This document shows, one piece after another, positions 1-7,396 of a stretch of DNA of 64,000 bases. The notes under the pieces were generated by a model, which saw only the letters and a program-made list of their open reading frames with translations, ran no database searches and was not told the origin of the DNA. Source of the DNA: an uncultured Tenacibaculum sp. (GTDB lineage: Bacteria > Bacteroidota > Bacteroidia > Flavobacteriales > Flavobacteriaceae); assembly GCF_947495995.1 (NCBI RefSeq), contig NZ_CANMAX010000001.1, forward strand, positions 744,001-808,000. Direction: 5' to 3'. The position numbers were made by a program, and so were the translations under genes. Every line of letters begins with the position of its first letter. Positions within the stretch are counted from its first letter, which is position 1.

Positions 1-527
1 ATTTGCTTTTTTTAGACATTAATATGCCTTTAATATCTGGTTTAGAATTCTACAAATCTTTAAAAGAACCGCCTCTAGTAATATTTACGACTGCATATTC
101 TGAATATGCTGTAGAAGGTTTTGAAGTAAATGCAACCGATTATTTATTAAAACCTTTTTCTTTCGATCGTTTTTTAGTTGCAGTAAACAAAGCCAAAGAC
201 ATTCTAACTCAAAATGGAGACAAGCTCCTTTTAAAAGCAGATAAAAAACTACATCTTATAAACTTTGATGACATCTTATTTATTAATTCACTTGGCGATT
301 ATGTTAAGGTATACCATAATTCAAATTTTCTAATTACATATAGTAAACTTAGTTCTTTAATAGAACGATTACCTAAAAACAAATTCATTCAAGTTCATAA
401 ATCGTATGTGATTAATTTTCAAAAAATAGATGTCATAGAAGGAAATCATATTTTAATACAAGAAAATAAAATTCCTATTGGTCAAAAATATAAATCTAAT
501 TTCACCAACAAACTAAACAGTTATTAA
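1..527 (+). CDS. LytTR-family response regulator, 5' end outside window
   Basis: This is the C-terminal part (at least 174 residues) of a two-component response regulator. The receiver domain is represented by LFLDINMP, which carries the phospho-acceptor Asp, and by the conserved Lys in YLLKPF. After residue 70 comes a LytTR DNA-binding domain (ILFINSLGDYVKVYH, then FIQVHKSYVINFQKID). In this family the receiver takes a phosphate from a LytS/YehU-type kinase, and the LytTR domain binds paired direct repeats about two helical turns apart. The kinase is presumably just left of the window. Directly downstream are three short-peptide genes, two of which carry LytTR-like repeats upstream, so this protein is their most likely regulator (inference). 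Only the 5' end is missing; the stop codon is at 525-527. Confidence 0.93.
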   Translation, partial: LLFLDINMPLISGLEFYKSLKEPPLVIFTTAYSEYAVEGFEVNATDYLLKPFSFDRFLVAVNKAKDILTQNGDKLLLKADKKLHLINFDDILFINSLGDYVKVYHNSNFLITYSKLSSLIERLPKNKFIQVHKSYVINFQKIDVIEGNHILIQENKIPIGQKYKSNFTNKLNSY

Positions 528-543
528 CCTGTTTTATAACAAC

Positions 544-571
544 TTACGGAAAACCACATTTCATTTTGCGG
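544..571 (+). promoter_or_regulatory. LytTR-like direct repeat upstream of peptide gene 1
   Basis: TTACGG at 544 and TTGCGG at 566 form an imperfect direct repeat with starts exactly 22 bp apart, the spacing typical of LytTR-family operators. The second half-site begins 37 bp upstream of the -7 box at 603. The same arrangement recurs at 874-901. Confidence 0.6.
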
Positions 572-602
572 ATATCCCTTTTAAAAAACAAAAAAGCCGT
601 CT

Positions 603-610
603 TACATTTG
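603..610 (+). promoter_or_regulatory. -7 promoter box, peptide gene 1
   Basis: TACATTTG matches the Bacteroidetes sigma-A -7 consensus TAnnTTTG. It is followed by an untranslated leader containing TTTAGGGATTATTT (637-650), which ends 14 nt before the start codon. The same leader motif, at the same distance from the ATG, precedes peptide gene 2. Confidence 0.7.
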
Positions 611-664
611 TAGTGTAATTATTTATTACATAAACATTTAGGGATTATTTACACGATTAACAAT

Positions 665-766
665 ATGGGAAAATTATTACTTTTAAAACTTAATAGACTT
701 ACTAAGCTATTTGTAGAAAATTTAAGTGAATGTGCAAAAGGAGCAAGTTACGCTTTACAACACTAA
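665..766 (+). CDS. Short peptide 1 of a GASYALQH-tailed family (33 aa)
   Basis: ATG at 665, stop TAA at 764-766, 33 codons. The N-terminal part is Leu- and Lys-rich (MGKLLLLKLNRLTKLF) and would form an amphipathic helix. The C-terminus is KGASYALQH. Peptide 2 begins with the same MGKLL, and all three peptides end in GASYA(L/I)QH. No GG-type leader cleavage site and no lipobox are visible. The gene has its own promoter, a conserved leader and a strong terminator, so it is a single-gene unit beside a LytTR regulator. I do not recognise the family. A secreted signal peptide or a membrane-active peptide are both possible. Conservation of a family tail across divergent N-termini is the main evidence that it is translated. 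Confidence 0.72.
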   Translation: MGKLLLLKLNRLTKLFVENLSECAKGASYALQH

Positions 767-810
767 GACATTAATTAAATTGACGTATCCCCCCGATACA
801 TAAGCCAAAT

Positions 811-840
811 AAAAGAACCACCTTTAGAGGTGGTTCTTTT
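811..840 (+). terminator. Rho-independent terminator after peptide gene 1
   Basis: A 12-bp perfect stem (AAAAGAACCACC paired with GGTGGTTCTTTT) with a 6-nt loop, followed by an AT-rich stretch. Confidence 0.85.
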
Positions 841-873
841 ATTTTATAGCTACAGGAAAAACGCTGTAAAGTA

Positions 874-901
874 TTACGGAAATTTACACCTTTAGTTGCG
901 G
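874..901 (+). promoter_or_regulatory. LytTR-like direct repeat upstream of peptide gene 2
   Basis: TTACGG at 874 and TTGCGG at 896, again exactly 22 bp apart. Flanks are shared with the first site (TTACGGAAA, then ACA, then TTGCGG, then TCCC). The second half-site begins 38 bp before the -7 box. The site recurs while the spacer bases between half-sites differ, which fits a real binding site. Confidence 0.6.
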
Positions 902-933
902 TTTTCCCCTTGTACAAACCTTGTCTTTGCTAG

Positions 934-941
934 TATCTTTG
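934..941 (+). promoter_or_regulatory. -7 promoter box, peptide gene 2
   Basis: TATCTTTG matches TAnnTTTG. The transcript leader carries TTTAGGGATTATTT at 965-978, ending 14 nt before the ATG, exactly as in peptide gene 1. Confidence 0.7.
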
Positions 942-992
942 TAGTGTTATTATTTAATAACAAGTTTAGGGATTATTTTAAAAATTAACATC

Positions 993-1094
993 ATGGGGAA
1001 ACTTTTAATTAAGAAAACAAGAATCGTAATCAAGCGTTTTCTTGTTGCTTTAAAAGAGTGGGGTAAAGGAGCTAGTTATGCTTTACAACACTAG
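993..1094 (+). CDS. Short peptide 2 of the GASYALQH-tailed family (33 aa)
   Basis: ATG at 993, stop TAG at 1092-1094, 33 codons. The N-terminal part is strongly cationic and amphipathic (MGKLLIKKTRIVIKRF). The C-terminus is GKGASYALQH, identical to peptide 1 over the last nine residues. The third base of several codons in the tail differs from peptide 1 (for example GCA-AGT-TAC against GCT-AGT-TAT), while the protein sequence is kept. That points to selection on the peptide rather than on DNA or RNA. Its promoter and leader closely match those of gene 1 and suggest tandem duplication. The function is unknown. Confidence 0.75.
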   Translation: MGKLLIKKTRIVIKRFLVALKEWGKGASYALQH

Positions 1095-1113
1095 AAAACC
1101 AAACTAAAAAAGT

Positions 1114-1143
1114 AAAAGCTATCGGATAAAAACGATAGCTTTT
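1114..1143 (+). terminator. Rho-independent terminator after peptide gene 2
   Basis: An 11-bp stem (AAAAGCTATCG paired with CGATAGCTTTT) with an 8-nt loop. The sequence is unrelated to the terminator of gene 1, so each gene has its own terminator. Confidence 0.8.
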
Positions 1144-1161
1144 CAAAATTTTTCTCTTTAA

Positions 1162-1188
1162 ACCGTAGGGTGTTTTATATCTGCGTTG
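1162..1188 (+). promoter_or_regulatory. Weak LytTR-like repeat upstream of peptide gene 3
   Basis: ACCGTAGGG and CTGCGTTG lie about 20 bp apart. This resembles the two upstream sites but with poorer matches and slightly different spacing. TATATCTG at 1176-1183 is the closest -7 candidate, with one mismatch to TAnnTTTG. Confidence 0.3.
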
Positions 1189-1228
1189 TATTACTATCAG
1201 ATTACAAACATATAAAGGGAACATAAAA

Positions 1229-1336
1229 ATGAAACAATTTGAAGGGTTATTAAGACGATTAACTAATGTTTTTAACGAGATTACTAAAACACTTAGCAGA
1301 CTTGGAGAAGGGGCCAGCTATGCTATACAACATTAG
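1229..1336 (+). CDS. Short peptide 3 of the GASYALQH-tailed family (35 aa)
   Basis: ATG at 1229, stop TAG at 1334-1336, 35 codons. The first 25 residues (MKQFEGLLRRLTNVFNEITK and on) share no close identity with peptides 1 and 2 but are again amphipathic. The tail is GEGASYAIQH, and its DNA differs at several third positions (GGG-GCC-AGC-TAT-GCT-ATA-CAA-CAT). It is the most diverged member of the trio and has a different leader. It ends just before a strong hairpin shared with the convergent dehydrogenase gene. The function is not recognised. Confidence 0.72.
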   Translation: MKQFEGLLRRLTNVFNEITKTLSRLGEGASYAIQH

Positions 1337-1348
1337 TTAAACTGAAAG

Positions 1349-1383
1349 AAGGCTGCCTTGGGGATTTGGGCAGCCTTTTTTTA
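1349..1383 (+). terminator. Terminator after peptide gene 3
   Basis: A 9-bp stem (AAGGCTGCC paired with GGCAGCCTT) followed by a T-run on the plus strand. It abuts the stop codon of the convergent gene and may also stop leftward transcripts. Confidence 0.8.
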
Positions 1384-2559
1384 TTTAAATGCGTTTAATC
1401 CTGTAATATCTAAACCTGTGATTAATAAATGAACATCATGCGTTCCTTCATAGGTAATTACACTTTCTAGATTCATTGAATGTCTCATAATTGAATACTC
1501 TCCAGAGATTCCCATAGCACCCAAAATCTGTCTAGATTCTCTTGCTATTTTCAATGCCATTTCTACATTATTTCGTTTAGCCATAGAAATTTGAGCAGAA
1601 GTTGCTTTTCCTTCATTTTTTAAAACACCTAATCGCCAAGCCATAAGTTGAGCTTTTGTAATTTCGGTAATCATTTCAGCTAATTTCTTTTGTTGTAATT
1701 GAAATTGCCCGATTGGTTTTCCAAACTGAGTTCTTTCCTTAGCATATCTTAAAGCTGTATCGTAACAGTCCATTGCTGCACCGATAGCTCCCCAAGCAAT
1801 ACCATAACGTGCATGATCTAAACATTTTAACGGAGCTCCTAAACCAGATTTATTTGGTAAAATATTTTCTTTAGGAACTTTTACATCATGAAATATTAAC
1901 TCACCAGTTATCGATGCTCGTAAAGACCACTTGTTTTTAGTTTCTGGTGTTGTAAAACCTTCCATACCTCGCTCTACAATTAAACCATGAATCCTTCCTT
2001 CTTCATTTTTTGCCCAAACAACAGCAACATCACAAATTGGAGAATTAGAAATCCACATTTTAGCTCCATTTAAAAGATAATGATCACCCATATCTTTAAA
2101 CTTCGTTTCCATTCCACCAGGATTAGATCCATGATTTGGTTCTGTTAAACCAAAACTTCCAATCCATTCTCCAGAAGCTAATTTTGGTAAATATTTTTTT
2201 CGTTGTTCTTCAGAACCGTAATTATAAATTGGTCCCATTACCAAAGATGTTTGAACAGAAGCTGTAGATCGAATTCCACTATCTCCTCTTTCTAACTCTT
2301 GCATAATTAAACCATATGATATTTGATCTAATCCTGCACCACCATATGCTGATGGAATATAAGAACCAAAAGCTCCGACCTCAGCTAAACCATTTATTAA
2401 TTGTGTCGGGAATTCAGATTTTTGAGCATAATCCTCTATTATTGGAGACAACTCCTTTTTTACCCAGTTACGAGCTGTATCTCTAACTAGTTTATGTTCA
2501 TCTGATAATAAATCGTCAACTAAATAATAATCTGGTGCTTGAAAAAGATCGGGTTTCAT
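1381..2559 (-). CDS. gcdH: Acyl-CoA dehydrogenase, glutaryl-CoA dehydrogenase type
   Basis: A 392-residue FAD enzyme, the normal family length. It would oxidise and decarboxylate glutaryl-CoA to crotonyl-CoA in lysine/tryptophan breakdown, passing electrons to ETF. The catalytic Glu is in YEGTHDVHLLITG (about residue 371), the pattern found in glutaryl-CoA dehydrogenases. The FAD/substrate-binding loop is FGLTEPNHGSNPGGMETKF. The C-terminal helical domain contains RTQFGKPIGQFQLQQKKLA and ILGAMGISGEYSIMRH. It is divergent from rnpA, with its own -7 box 18 bp before the ATG. General acyl-CoA dehydrogenase activity is the alternative. Confidence 0.9.
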   Translation of the reverse strand: MKPDLFQAPDYYLVDDLLSDEHKLVRDTARNWVKKELSPIIEDYAQKSEFPTQLINGLAEVGAFGSYIPSAYGGAGLDQISYGLIMQELERGDSGIRSTASVQTSLVMGPIYNYGSEEQRKKYLPKLASGEWIGSFGLTEPNHGSNPGGMETKFKDMGDHYLLNGAKMWISNSPICDVAVVWAKNEEGRIHGLIVERGMEGFTTPETKNKWSLRASITGELIFHDVKVPKENILPNKSGLGAPLKCLDHARYGIAWGAIGAAMDCYDTALRYAKERTQFGKPIGQFQLQQKKLAEMITEITKAQLMAWRLGVLKNEGKATSAQISMAKRNNVEMALKIARESRQILGAMGISGEYSIMRHSMNLESVITYEGTHDVHLLITGLDITGLNAFK

Positions 2560-2576
2560 ATTCGTTTTGCTTTATT

Positions 2577-2584
2577 CAAAAATA
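2577..2584 (-). promoter_or_regulatory. -7 box for the acyl-CoA dehydrogenase gene
   Basis: The minus strand reads TATTTTTG (TAnnTTTG), 18 bp upstream of the ATG at 2559, which predicts a short leader of about 12 nt. Confidence 0.6.
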
Positions 2585-2616
2585 GCTAAAAAAACAGATA
2601 TTACGCTTTCTTTGCG

Positions 2617-2624
2617 TATGTTTG
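2617..2624 (+). promoter_or_regulatory. -7 box for rnpA, predicting a near-leaderless mRNA
   Basis: TATGTTTG matches TAnnTTTG and ends 5 bp before the ATG at 2630. The expected transcription start falls on or next to the start codon. Confidence 0.55.
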
Positions 2625-2629
2625 TCCTA

Positions 2630-3013
2630 ATGAAATTTACCTTAGGAAAGCAAGAACGTTTAAAGAGTAGAAAAATAATTGCACGGTTATTTTCAGAAGG
2701 AAATTCTATTAAAGTTTATCCTCTTAGAATGGTGTATTTACAAACAGAGCATACTTCAAATGCTCCTGTTCAATTTGGCGTTTCTGTTCCTAAAAGAAAC
2801 TTTAAAAAAGCAGTAGACCGAAATAAAATCAAACGTTTATTAAGAGAAAGTTATCGTTTACAAAAAAATATAGTGTATTCGGAAGTTGATAAACCATATG
2901 TATTTATGATTTCTTATCTTGCAAAAGAAGAGAGGCAATTTGCAAACTTAAAATCCTCGATGGAGAAATTATTAGTAAAGTTTACCGAAAAAATTTCTGA
3001 AGATGAGAAATAA
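2630..3013 (+). CDS. rnpA: Ribonuclease P protein component
   Basis: A 127-residue basic protein that binds the RNase P RNA and helps remove tRNA 5' leaders. It shows the family pattern KFTLGKQERLKSRK near the N-terminus and the RNR signature in VDRNKIKRLLRESYRL. An upstream in-frame ATG at 2567 would add 21 residues with no family similarity. The ATG at 2630 starts at the usual place and sits directly behind a -7 box, so I chose it. It overlaps the following protease gene by 11 bp and is probably cotranscribed with it. No rpmH (L34) is adjacent, as is usual in Bacteroidetes. Confidence 0.93.
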   Translation: MKFTLGKQERLKSRKIIARLFSEGNSIKVYPLRMVYLQTEHTSNAPVQFGVSVPKRNFKKAVDRNKIKRLLRESYRLQKNIVYSEVDKPYVFMISYLAKEERQFANLKSSMEKLLVKFTEKISEDEK

Positions 3014-4625
3014 AAAAATTATACTTCTGCTTACAAGTGTTGTAGTTATTCTTTCTTTTTCTTTTCAATCTCGTTTTTTTGAGATTGCAAAACAAATTGA
3101 AATTTACAACAGTTTATATAAAACATTGAATATTGATTATATCAATGAAATCAATCCAGGAGAAATCACAACTAAAGCAATAAACAATACGTTAGAAAAT
3201 TTAGATCCGTATACACGCTTCTATAACGAGCAACAAGTTGAAGATGCTAAAATTAGACGTGAAGGTGAATATGGTGGTATTGGGATTTCTTCTTGGTATT
3301 CTAAACAAGGAATTACTATTCGTACAATTAAAGAAGGATTTCCTGCTGATAAAATTGGTTTAAAAGCTGGTGATGTTATTATAAATGTAAATAATCAAAA
3401 ACTTGAAGGTCTTGATAATGAAAACTTATCTCAAGTTTTAAAAGGCATACCAGGAACACCAGTTTCGTTGACTATAAAAAGAGGATCGAAAACTTTAAAT
3501 TTCAATTTAGAGTTAGATAAAATCATCGATAATCCTGTTCCTTATTTTGAAATGATTAATGAAGATACCGGATATGTTATTTTAACTCAGTTCACAGTAA
3601 AAAAATCTACTGATGGTGTTTTAAATGCAATCAACACTCTGAAGGAAAAAGGCATGAAAAAACTAGTTTTCGATTTAAGAAGTAATCCTGGAGGTTCTTT
3701 ATTTGATGCTGTAAACATTACCAACCTATTCATTCCAAAAGGAAAAAGAGTTGTAGACACTAGAGGTAAAACAAGAAAAAACTCTAGAAGCTATACCACT
3801 AGTCAAGATGCTTTAGACGAAAACATGCCTGTAGTAATTTTAATCAACGGAAGATCTGCATCAGCATCTGAAATTGTTTCAGGAGCTTTACAAGATTACG
3901 ATCGTGCTGTTGTTTTAGGAGAGCGTTCGTATGGAAAAGGATTAGTACAACGTTACTTTGATTTACCGTATGGAACACAAATGAAAGCAACTATTTCAAA
4001 ATATTATACTCCTAGTGGAAGATGTATTCAAGAATTAGACTATGCAAACCGTGATTGGAAAACAGGAGAAGTTCCTAAATTTTCTGACGGACAAGTAGGT
4101 TCTTTTAAAACTGAAAACGGTAGAGTTGTTTACGATGGCGGAGGTGTAACTCCAGATGTTAAGATTGACATTTCAAAGAAAACTGAAGAAACTGAAAAGC
4201 TTTTAGCATCTAGAGCGATTTTTAATTTTGCAACAGACTATGTAAGAGCAAATCCTACATCAGATATTAATTCTTTTTCTTTTAAAGATTTTGCAAGATT
4301 TAAAACTTACTTAAAAACAAAAGACACAGCATTTGTTACAGAACAAGAAAAACTTTTTAAAGATGCTTATAAAAAACTAAAGAACAAGAAAAATGTTTCT
4401 TCGGATTATAGTTTACTAATGAGTAAAATTAAAGACGATAAAGTTCAGCAAATAGATAAAAATAAAGATGTATTGCTAGAGAAAATTCAAGATGAAATTT
4501 TACAGCAATATTTTTACAAAAAAGGAGTTTATCAATATCATTTAAAAAATGATCCGACGATAAAGCAAGCAGTTGATTTATTAAACAATCAATCGAAATA
4601 CAATAAAATATTAGGAAACAGCTAA
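3003..4625 (+). CDS. S41 family C-terminal processing peptidase
   Basis: A 540-residue periplasmic serine protease of the CtpA/Prc group. Residues 5-20 form a hydrophobic signal segment. A PDZ domain (about 85-170, with GGIGI and GLKAGDVIINVN) selects C-terminal substrate tails. The S41 catalytic part holds the nucleophile Ser287 in GRSASASEIVSGALQD and the general base Lys312 in ERSYGKGLVQ, 25 residues apart as in Prc. A C-terminal helical extension of about 140 residues follows. Its start codon lies inside the end of rnpA. Such proteases trim envelope and lipoprotein substrates; the substrate here is unknown. Confidence 0.92.
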   Translation: MRNKKIILLLTSVVVILSFSFQSRFFEIAKQIEIYNSLYKTLNIDYINEINPGEITTKAINNTLENLDPYTRFYNEQQVEDAKIRREGEYGGIGISSWYSKQGITIRTIKEGFPADKIGLKAGDVIINVNNQKLEGLDNENLSQVLKGIPGTPVSLTIKRGSKTLNFNLELDKIIDNPVPYFEMINEDTGYVILTQFTVKKSTDGVLNAINTLKEKGMKKLVFDLRSNPGGSLFDAVNITNLFIPKGKRVVDTRGKTRKNSRSYTTSQDALDENMPVVILINGRSASASEIVSGALQDYDRAVVLGERSYGKGLVQRYFDLPYGTQMKATISKYYTPSGRCIQELDYANRDWKTGEVPKFSDGQVGSFKTENGRVVYDGGGVTPDVKIDISKKTEETEKLLASRAIFNFATDYVRANPTSDINSFSFKDFARFKTYLKTKDTAFVTEQEKLFKDAYKKLKNKKNVSSDYSLLMSKIKDDKVQQIDKNKDVLLEKIQDEILQQYFYKKGVYQYHLKNDPTIKQAVDLLNNQSKYNKILGNS

Positions 4626-4633
4626 AAAGTTAT

Positions 4634-6313
4634 ATGTCGAAAATATATAAAGAGAGAACAAGAGCGCAAGAATCTACAAATGCAATAGAAAGACTTTATA
4701 TTTCTATGCGTCACTTATTTAGTCGTGGGTTTTATAAACCTATGGGAGTTTCAGGAGAAGCACTTAGAAAATCATTATTATCACTAAGACCAGAAATTTA
4801 TGGTTCTATCGCAGAAGATAAAACCGAACTTAATGGTTTAAATTATATTATAGAAAGGTTACCAGAAGGAATCGAAGAATGTCAGTTTATCAACCTTACT
4901 GGAGATGAAGGCTATAGAAATTCAAACTTTAAAACAATAATTCCTCCTAAGCGAAGAAGAAATTGTTATAGAATTGATAAAGATCAAATGAATATTGAGA
5001 TCACACGAGGAAGATCTGATATTTACGATATTCTAACACACCTTACTTTCTTATTTATTGAATCACACAAAATTAAAGATCGTGTTTTAATAAGTGATGG
5101 AAAGAAAACAACCAGAGAATGGCAAAATTTAGAAGATACTGTACTAAATAACAAAACACTTTCTAATGAAGAGAAAGATGTTTTAATTGCTCATTTAGGA
5201 AGTATTCTAGGAAGAACTTACGAGGAAGTATATAACGCACACAATACTTACACAACAGCAGAAAATCCACATCGATTCTTCCACTTAATTTACTGGATGG
5301 GTAAATTAGCTATTAATGAAGAACTTTATGATAAGAAACGATCTATTCGTTTTAGTTCTGTTTTATCAGAAGAAATAGGACGTCATTATCATGGAGAAAT
5401 TTGGGCTAATGACATTAAGCAGGTTTTATTAGAAAACAACTTAATCGAAAGACCAATTCACATTATTAGCGCAAATATGCATAGTGTTTTAAACACGTTA
5501 TATGCTAAAAATGCATTACCAGAAGAGAACAGTAAAAATGAAGGTTTCGGTTTATATGAGTTATTAAGTAATGCTAACAGTAAACCATTACAAACTACTG
5601 TAAAAAATTATGCTTCTGAAAACGGATTGTTCTATCTTAAGGATAAAAGTGGAACAAACATTAATGTTCAGATAATTGATACAGAAAAAGTAGAGTTCGA
5701 AAATTCTGGATTTACATCGCCAACCTCTTCACAAAAACCCGTAATTATTGTTATGGATTATGCTTTTGGAGAGCAAGCGTATGAAACAATGGATGAGTTA
5801 TTAAAACCATATAAATGCAATAATGAAGTAATTCATATTGATGTGAAATCGGTTTCAATAATGGGTAAAGCAGGAATTTTAGAAGGTGGAAAAGGAGATA
5901 TTATGATACCTTCTTCTCATATCTTTGAAGGAACTGCAGATAACTATCCTTTCAAAAACGAATTAGAAAAAGAAGATTTAGAAGGTTTTGGTGTTGAAGT
6001 TTTTGATGGAGCTATGGTTACTGTTTTAGGAACATCGTTACAAAATAAAGATCTTTTAAAGTTCTTTCACGATTCTACTTGGGATGTAATCGGTTTAGAA
6101 ATGGAAGGAGCTCACTATCAAAAAGCAATTCAATCTGCTTCTAAAATTAGAGGAAACATTGGAGAAGATGTTAAAGTAAGATATGCGTATTACGCTTCAG
6201 ATAATCCTTTAGAAACAGGAGCTACATTAGCTTCAGGAGGATTAGGTATGAGTGGTGTAACACCAACTTATGCGATTACACAGAAAATATTAGAACAAAT
6301 TTTAAAAGACTAA
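4634..6313 (+). CDS. Nucleoside phosphorylase-fold protein, AMP nucleosidase-like (probably DUF6909)
   Basis: A 559-residue cytoplasmic protein without a signal or membrane segment. The C-terminal third (from about residue 360) resembles the nucleoside phosphorylase/nucleosidase fold: VIIVMDYAFGEQAYETMDEL, AMVTVLGTSLQNKDLL and VIGLEMEGAHYQKA, where the EME motif matches the ribose-binding Glu-Met-Glu of that superfamily. The N-terminal half is all-helical and specific to Bacteroidetes as far as I recall. Related proteins have been annotated as AMP nucleosidase, but the protein is longer than E. coli Amn, so the substrate is uncertain. It sits 8 bp after the protease gene. Confidence 0.55.
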   Translation: MSKIYKERTRAQESTNAIERLYISMRHLFSRGFYKPMGVSGEALRKSLLSLRPEIYGSIAEDKTELNGLNYIIERLPEGIEECQFINLTGDEGYRNSNFKTIIPPKRRRNCYRIDKDQMNIEITRGRSDIYDILTHLTFLFIESHKIKDRVLISDGKKTTREWQNLEDTVLNNKTLSNEEKDVLIAHLGSILGRTYEEVYNAHNTYTTAENPHRFFHLIYWMGKLAINEELYDKKRSIRFSSVLSEEIGRHYHGEIWANDIKQVLLENNLIERPIHIISANMHSVLNTLYAKNALPEENSKNEGFGLYELLSNANSKPLQTTVKNYASENGLFYLKDKSGTNINVQIIDTEKVEFENSGFTSPTSSQKPVIIVMDYAFGEQAYETMDELLKPYKCNNEVIHIDVKSVSIMGKAGILEGGKGDIMIPSSHIFEGTADNYPFKNELEKEDLEGFGVEVFDGAMVTVLGTSLQNKDLLKFFHDSTWDVIGLEMEGAHYQKAIQSASKIRGNIGEDVKVRYAYYASDNPLETGATLASGGLGMSGVTPTYAITQKILEQILKD

Positions 6314-6315
6314 TC

Positions 6316-7362
6316 ATGTCTGATCAACATCATAAAGAAAGTGAAGAAGTAGATTTAGGTTCTTTGTTCGTTATAATCGGACGAGGTTTCTCGAAACTTT
6401 TCAATTTCATTGGAACTATATTTAAAGCTATTTTTAGTTTTATCATAGAAATTTTACTCTTTTTTAAAGAAAACATTATCAAATTAGGTATTGCTTCTTT
6501 AATAGGTATTGGTATTGGTCTATTATTAGAAAACACATCCGGAGATAAATTTGAAGGAAATCTTTATGTAAAACCAAATTTTGGAAGTACAAGAGAACTT
6601 TATAATAGTATAAAATTTTACAACGATCTTGTTAAGCAAAAGAAAAGTAAAAATTTATCTAATATATTCAACATTAATCCAGAAGAAGCTGAATCATTAA
6701 AAAGTTTTAAAATAAATCCTATAATTAACGAAAATGATATTTTAACTTCATTTGACGAACTTATTCAGGTTATAGATACTTCAACTGTAAAAAGCTATTC
6801 TTATGAAAAATTTAAAAATGCTTTTACCAAGTTTGATTATAAAGTACACGAAATATCGGTAGTTTCTAGTAAAAATAATTTTTTTACTAAGTTAAGTGGA
6901 CCTATTATTTCTTCAATTATTAATAATAACTACTTCAAAAACTTAAAAAAAATTAATAAGCAAAACTTATTAAGAACCGATTCTTTATTAAGAAAAAATC
7001 TACAAAAAGCTGATTCTCTTCATTATGTATACAAAAAAGTATTATTAGAAGAAGCTAAAAAAACAAGTTCAGGAACAAATATCGATTTAGGACAAAGAAC
7101 TAATGACTCTAATAAAGAATTAAGATTATTTGATACTGATATTAAAATCAATAAAAGTTTAATTGAAATTAATGATGATTTATCAGAAAAATCTGAAGTA
7201 ATCAATATTATATCTGACTTCCAACCTATAGGTCATGAAATAAAAGAAATTGAAAAAAATAAAGCTTTTCAATTCGGACTAGCAGGTTTAATCATAATGA
7301 TAGCTGGGTTATTATTACTAAAATTAAATTCATACTTAGAATCTTATAGAGATAATAAATAA
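6316..7362 (+). CDS. Wzz-like inner-membrane protein preceding the polysaccharide cluster
   Basis: 348 residues with two hydrophobic segments: one near residues 30-70 (double, ending IIKLGIASLIGIGIGLLL) and one at about 318-337 (FGLAGLIIMIAGLLLLKL). Between them is a charged, coiled-coil-rich region. This two-ended topology with a large periplasmic loop is that of Wzz/chain-length determinant proteins, and it lies directly before a polysaccharide cluster. No clear PxxPxxP motif is visible before the second segment, so the assignment rests on topology and context. It starts 2 bp after the previous stop codon. Confidence 0.5.
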   Translation: MSDQHHKESEEVDLGSLFVIIGRGFSKLFNFIGTIFKAIFSFIIEILLFFKENIIKLGIASLIGIGIGLLLENTSGDKFEGNLYVKPNFGSTRELYNSIKFYNDLVKQKKSKNLSNIFNINPEEAESLKSFKINPIINENDILTSFDELIQVIDTSTVKSYSYEKFKNAFTKFDYKVHEISVVSSKNNFFTKLSGPIISSIINNNYFKNLKKINKQNLLRTDSLLRKNLQKADSLHYVYKKVLLEEAKKTSSGTNIDLGQRTNDSNKELRLFDTDIKINKSLIEINDDLSEKSEVINIISDFQPIGHEIKEIEKNKAFQFGLAGLIIMIAGLLLLKLNSYLESYRDNK

Positions 7363-7396
7363 TCTTAAATTTTCTTCTTTTTAACTAGTTTATAAA

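Noticed and set aside
665..1094. Peptides as GG-leader bacteriocins or lanthipeptide precursors
   Set aside because: There is no GG/GA processing site before a core, no Cys/Ser/Thr-rich core and no modification or transporter gene in view.
6330..6536. Minus-strand open frame within the Wzz-like gene
   Set aside because: It is a shadow of the coding strand with no leader, no family features and no independent promoter.
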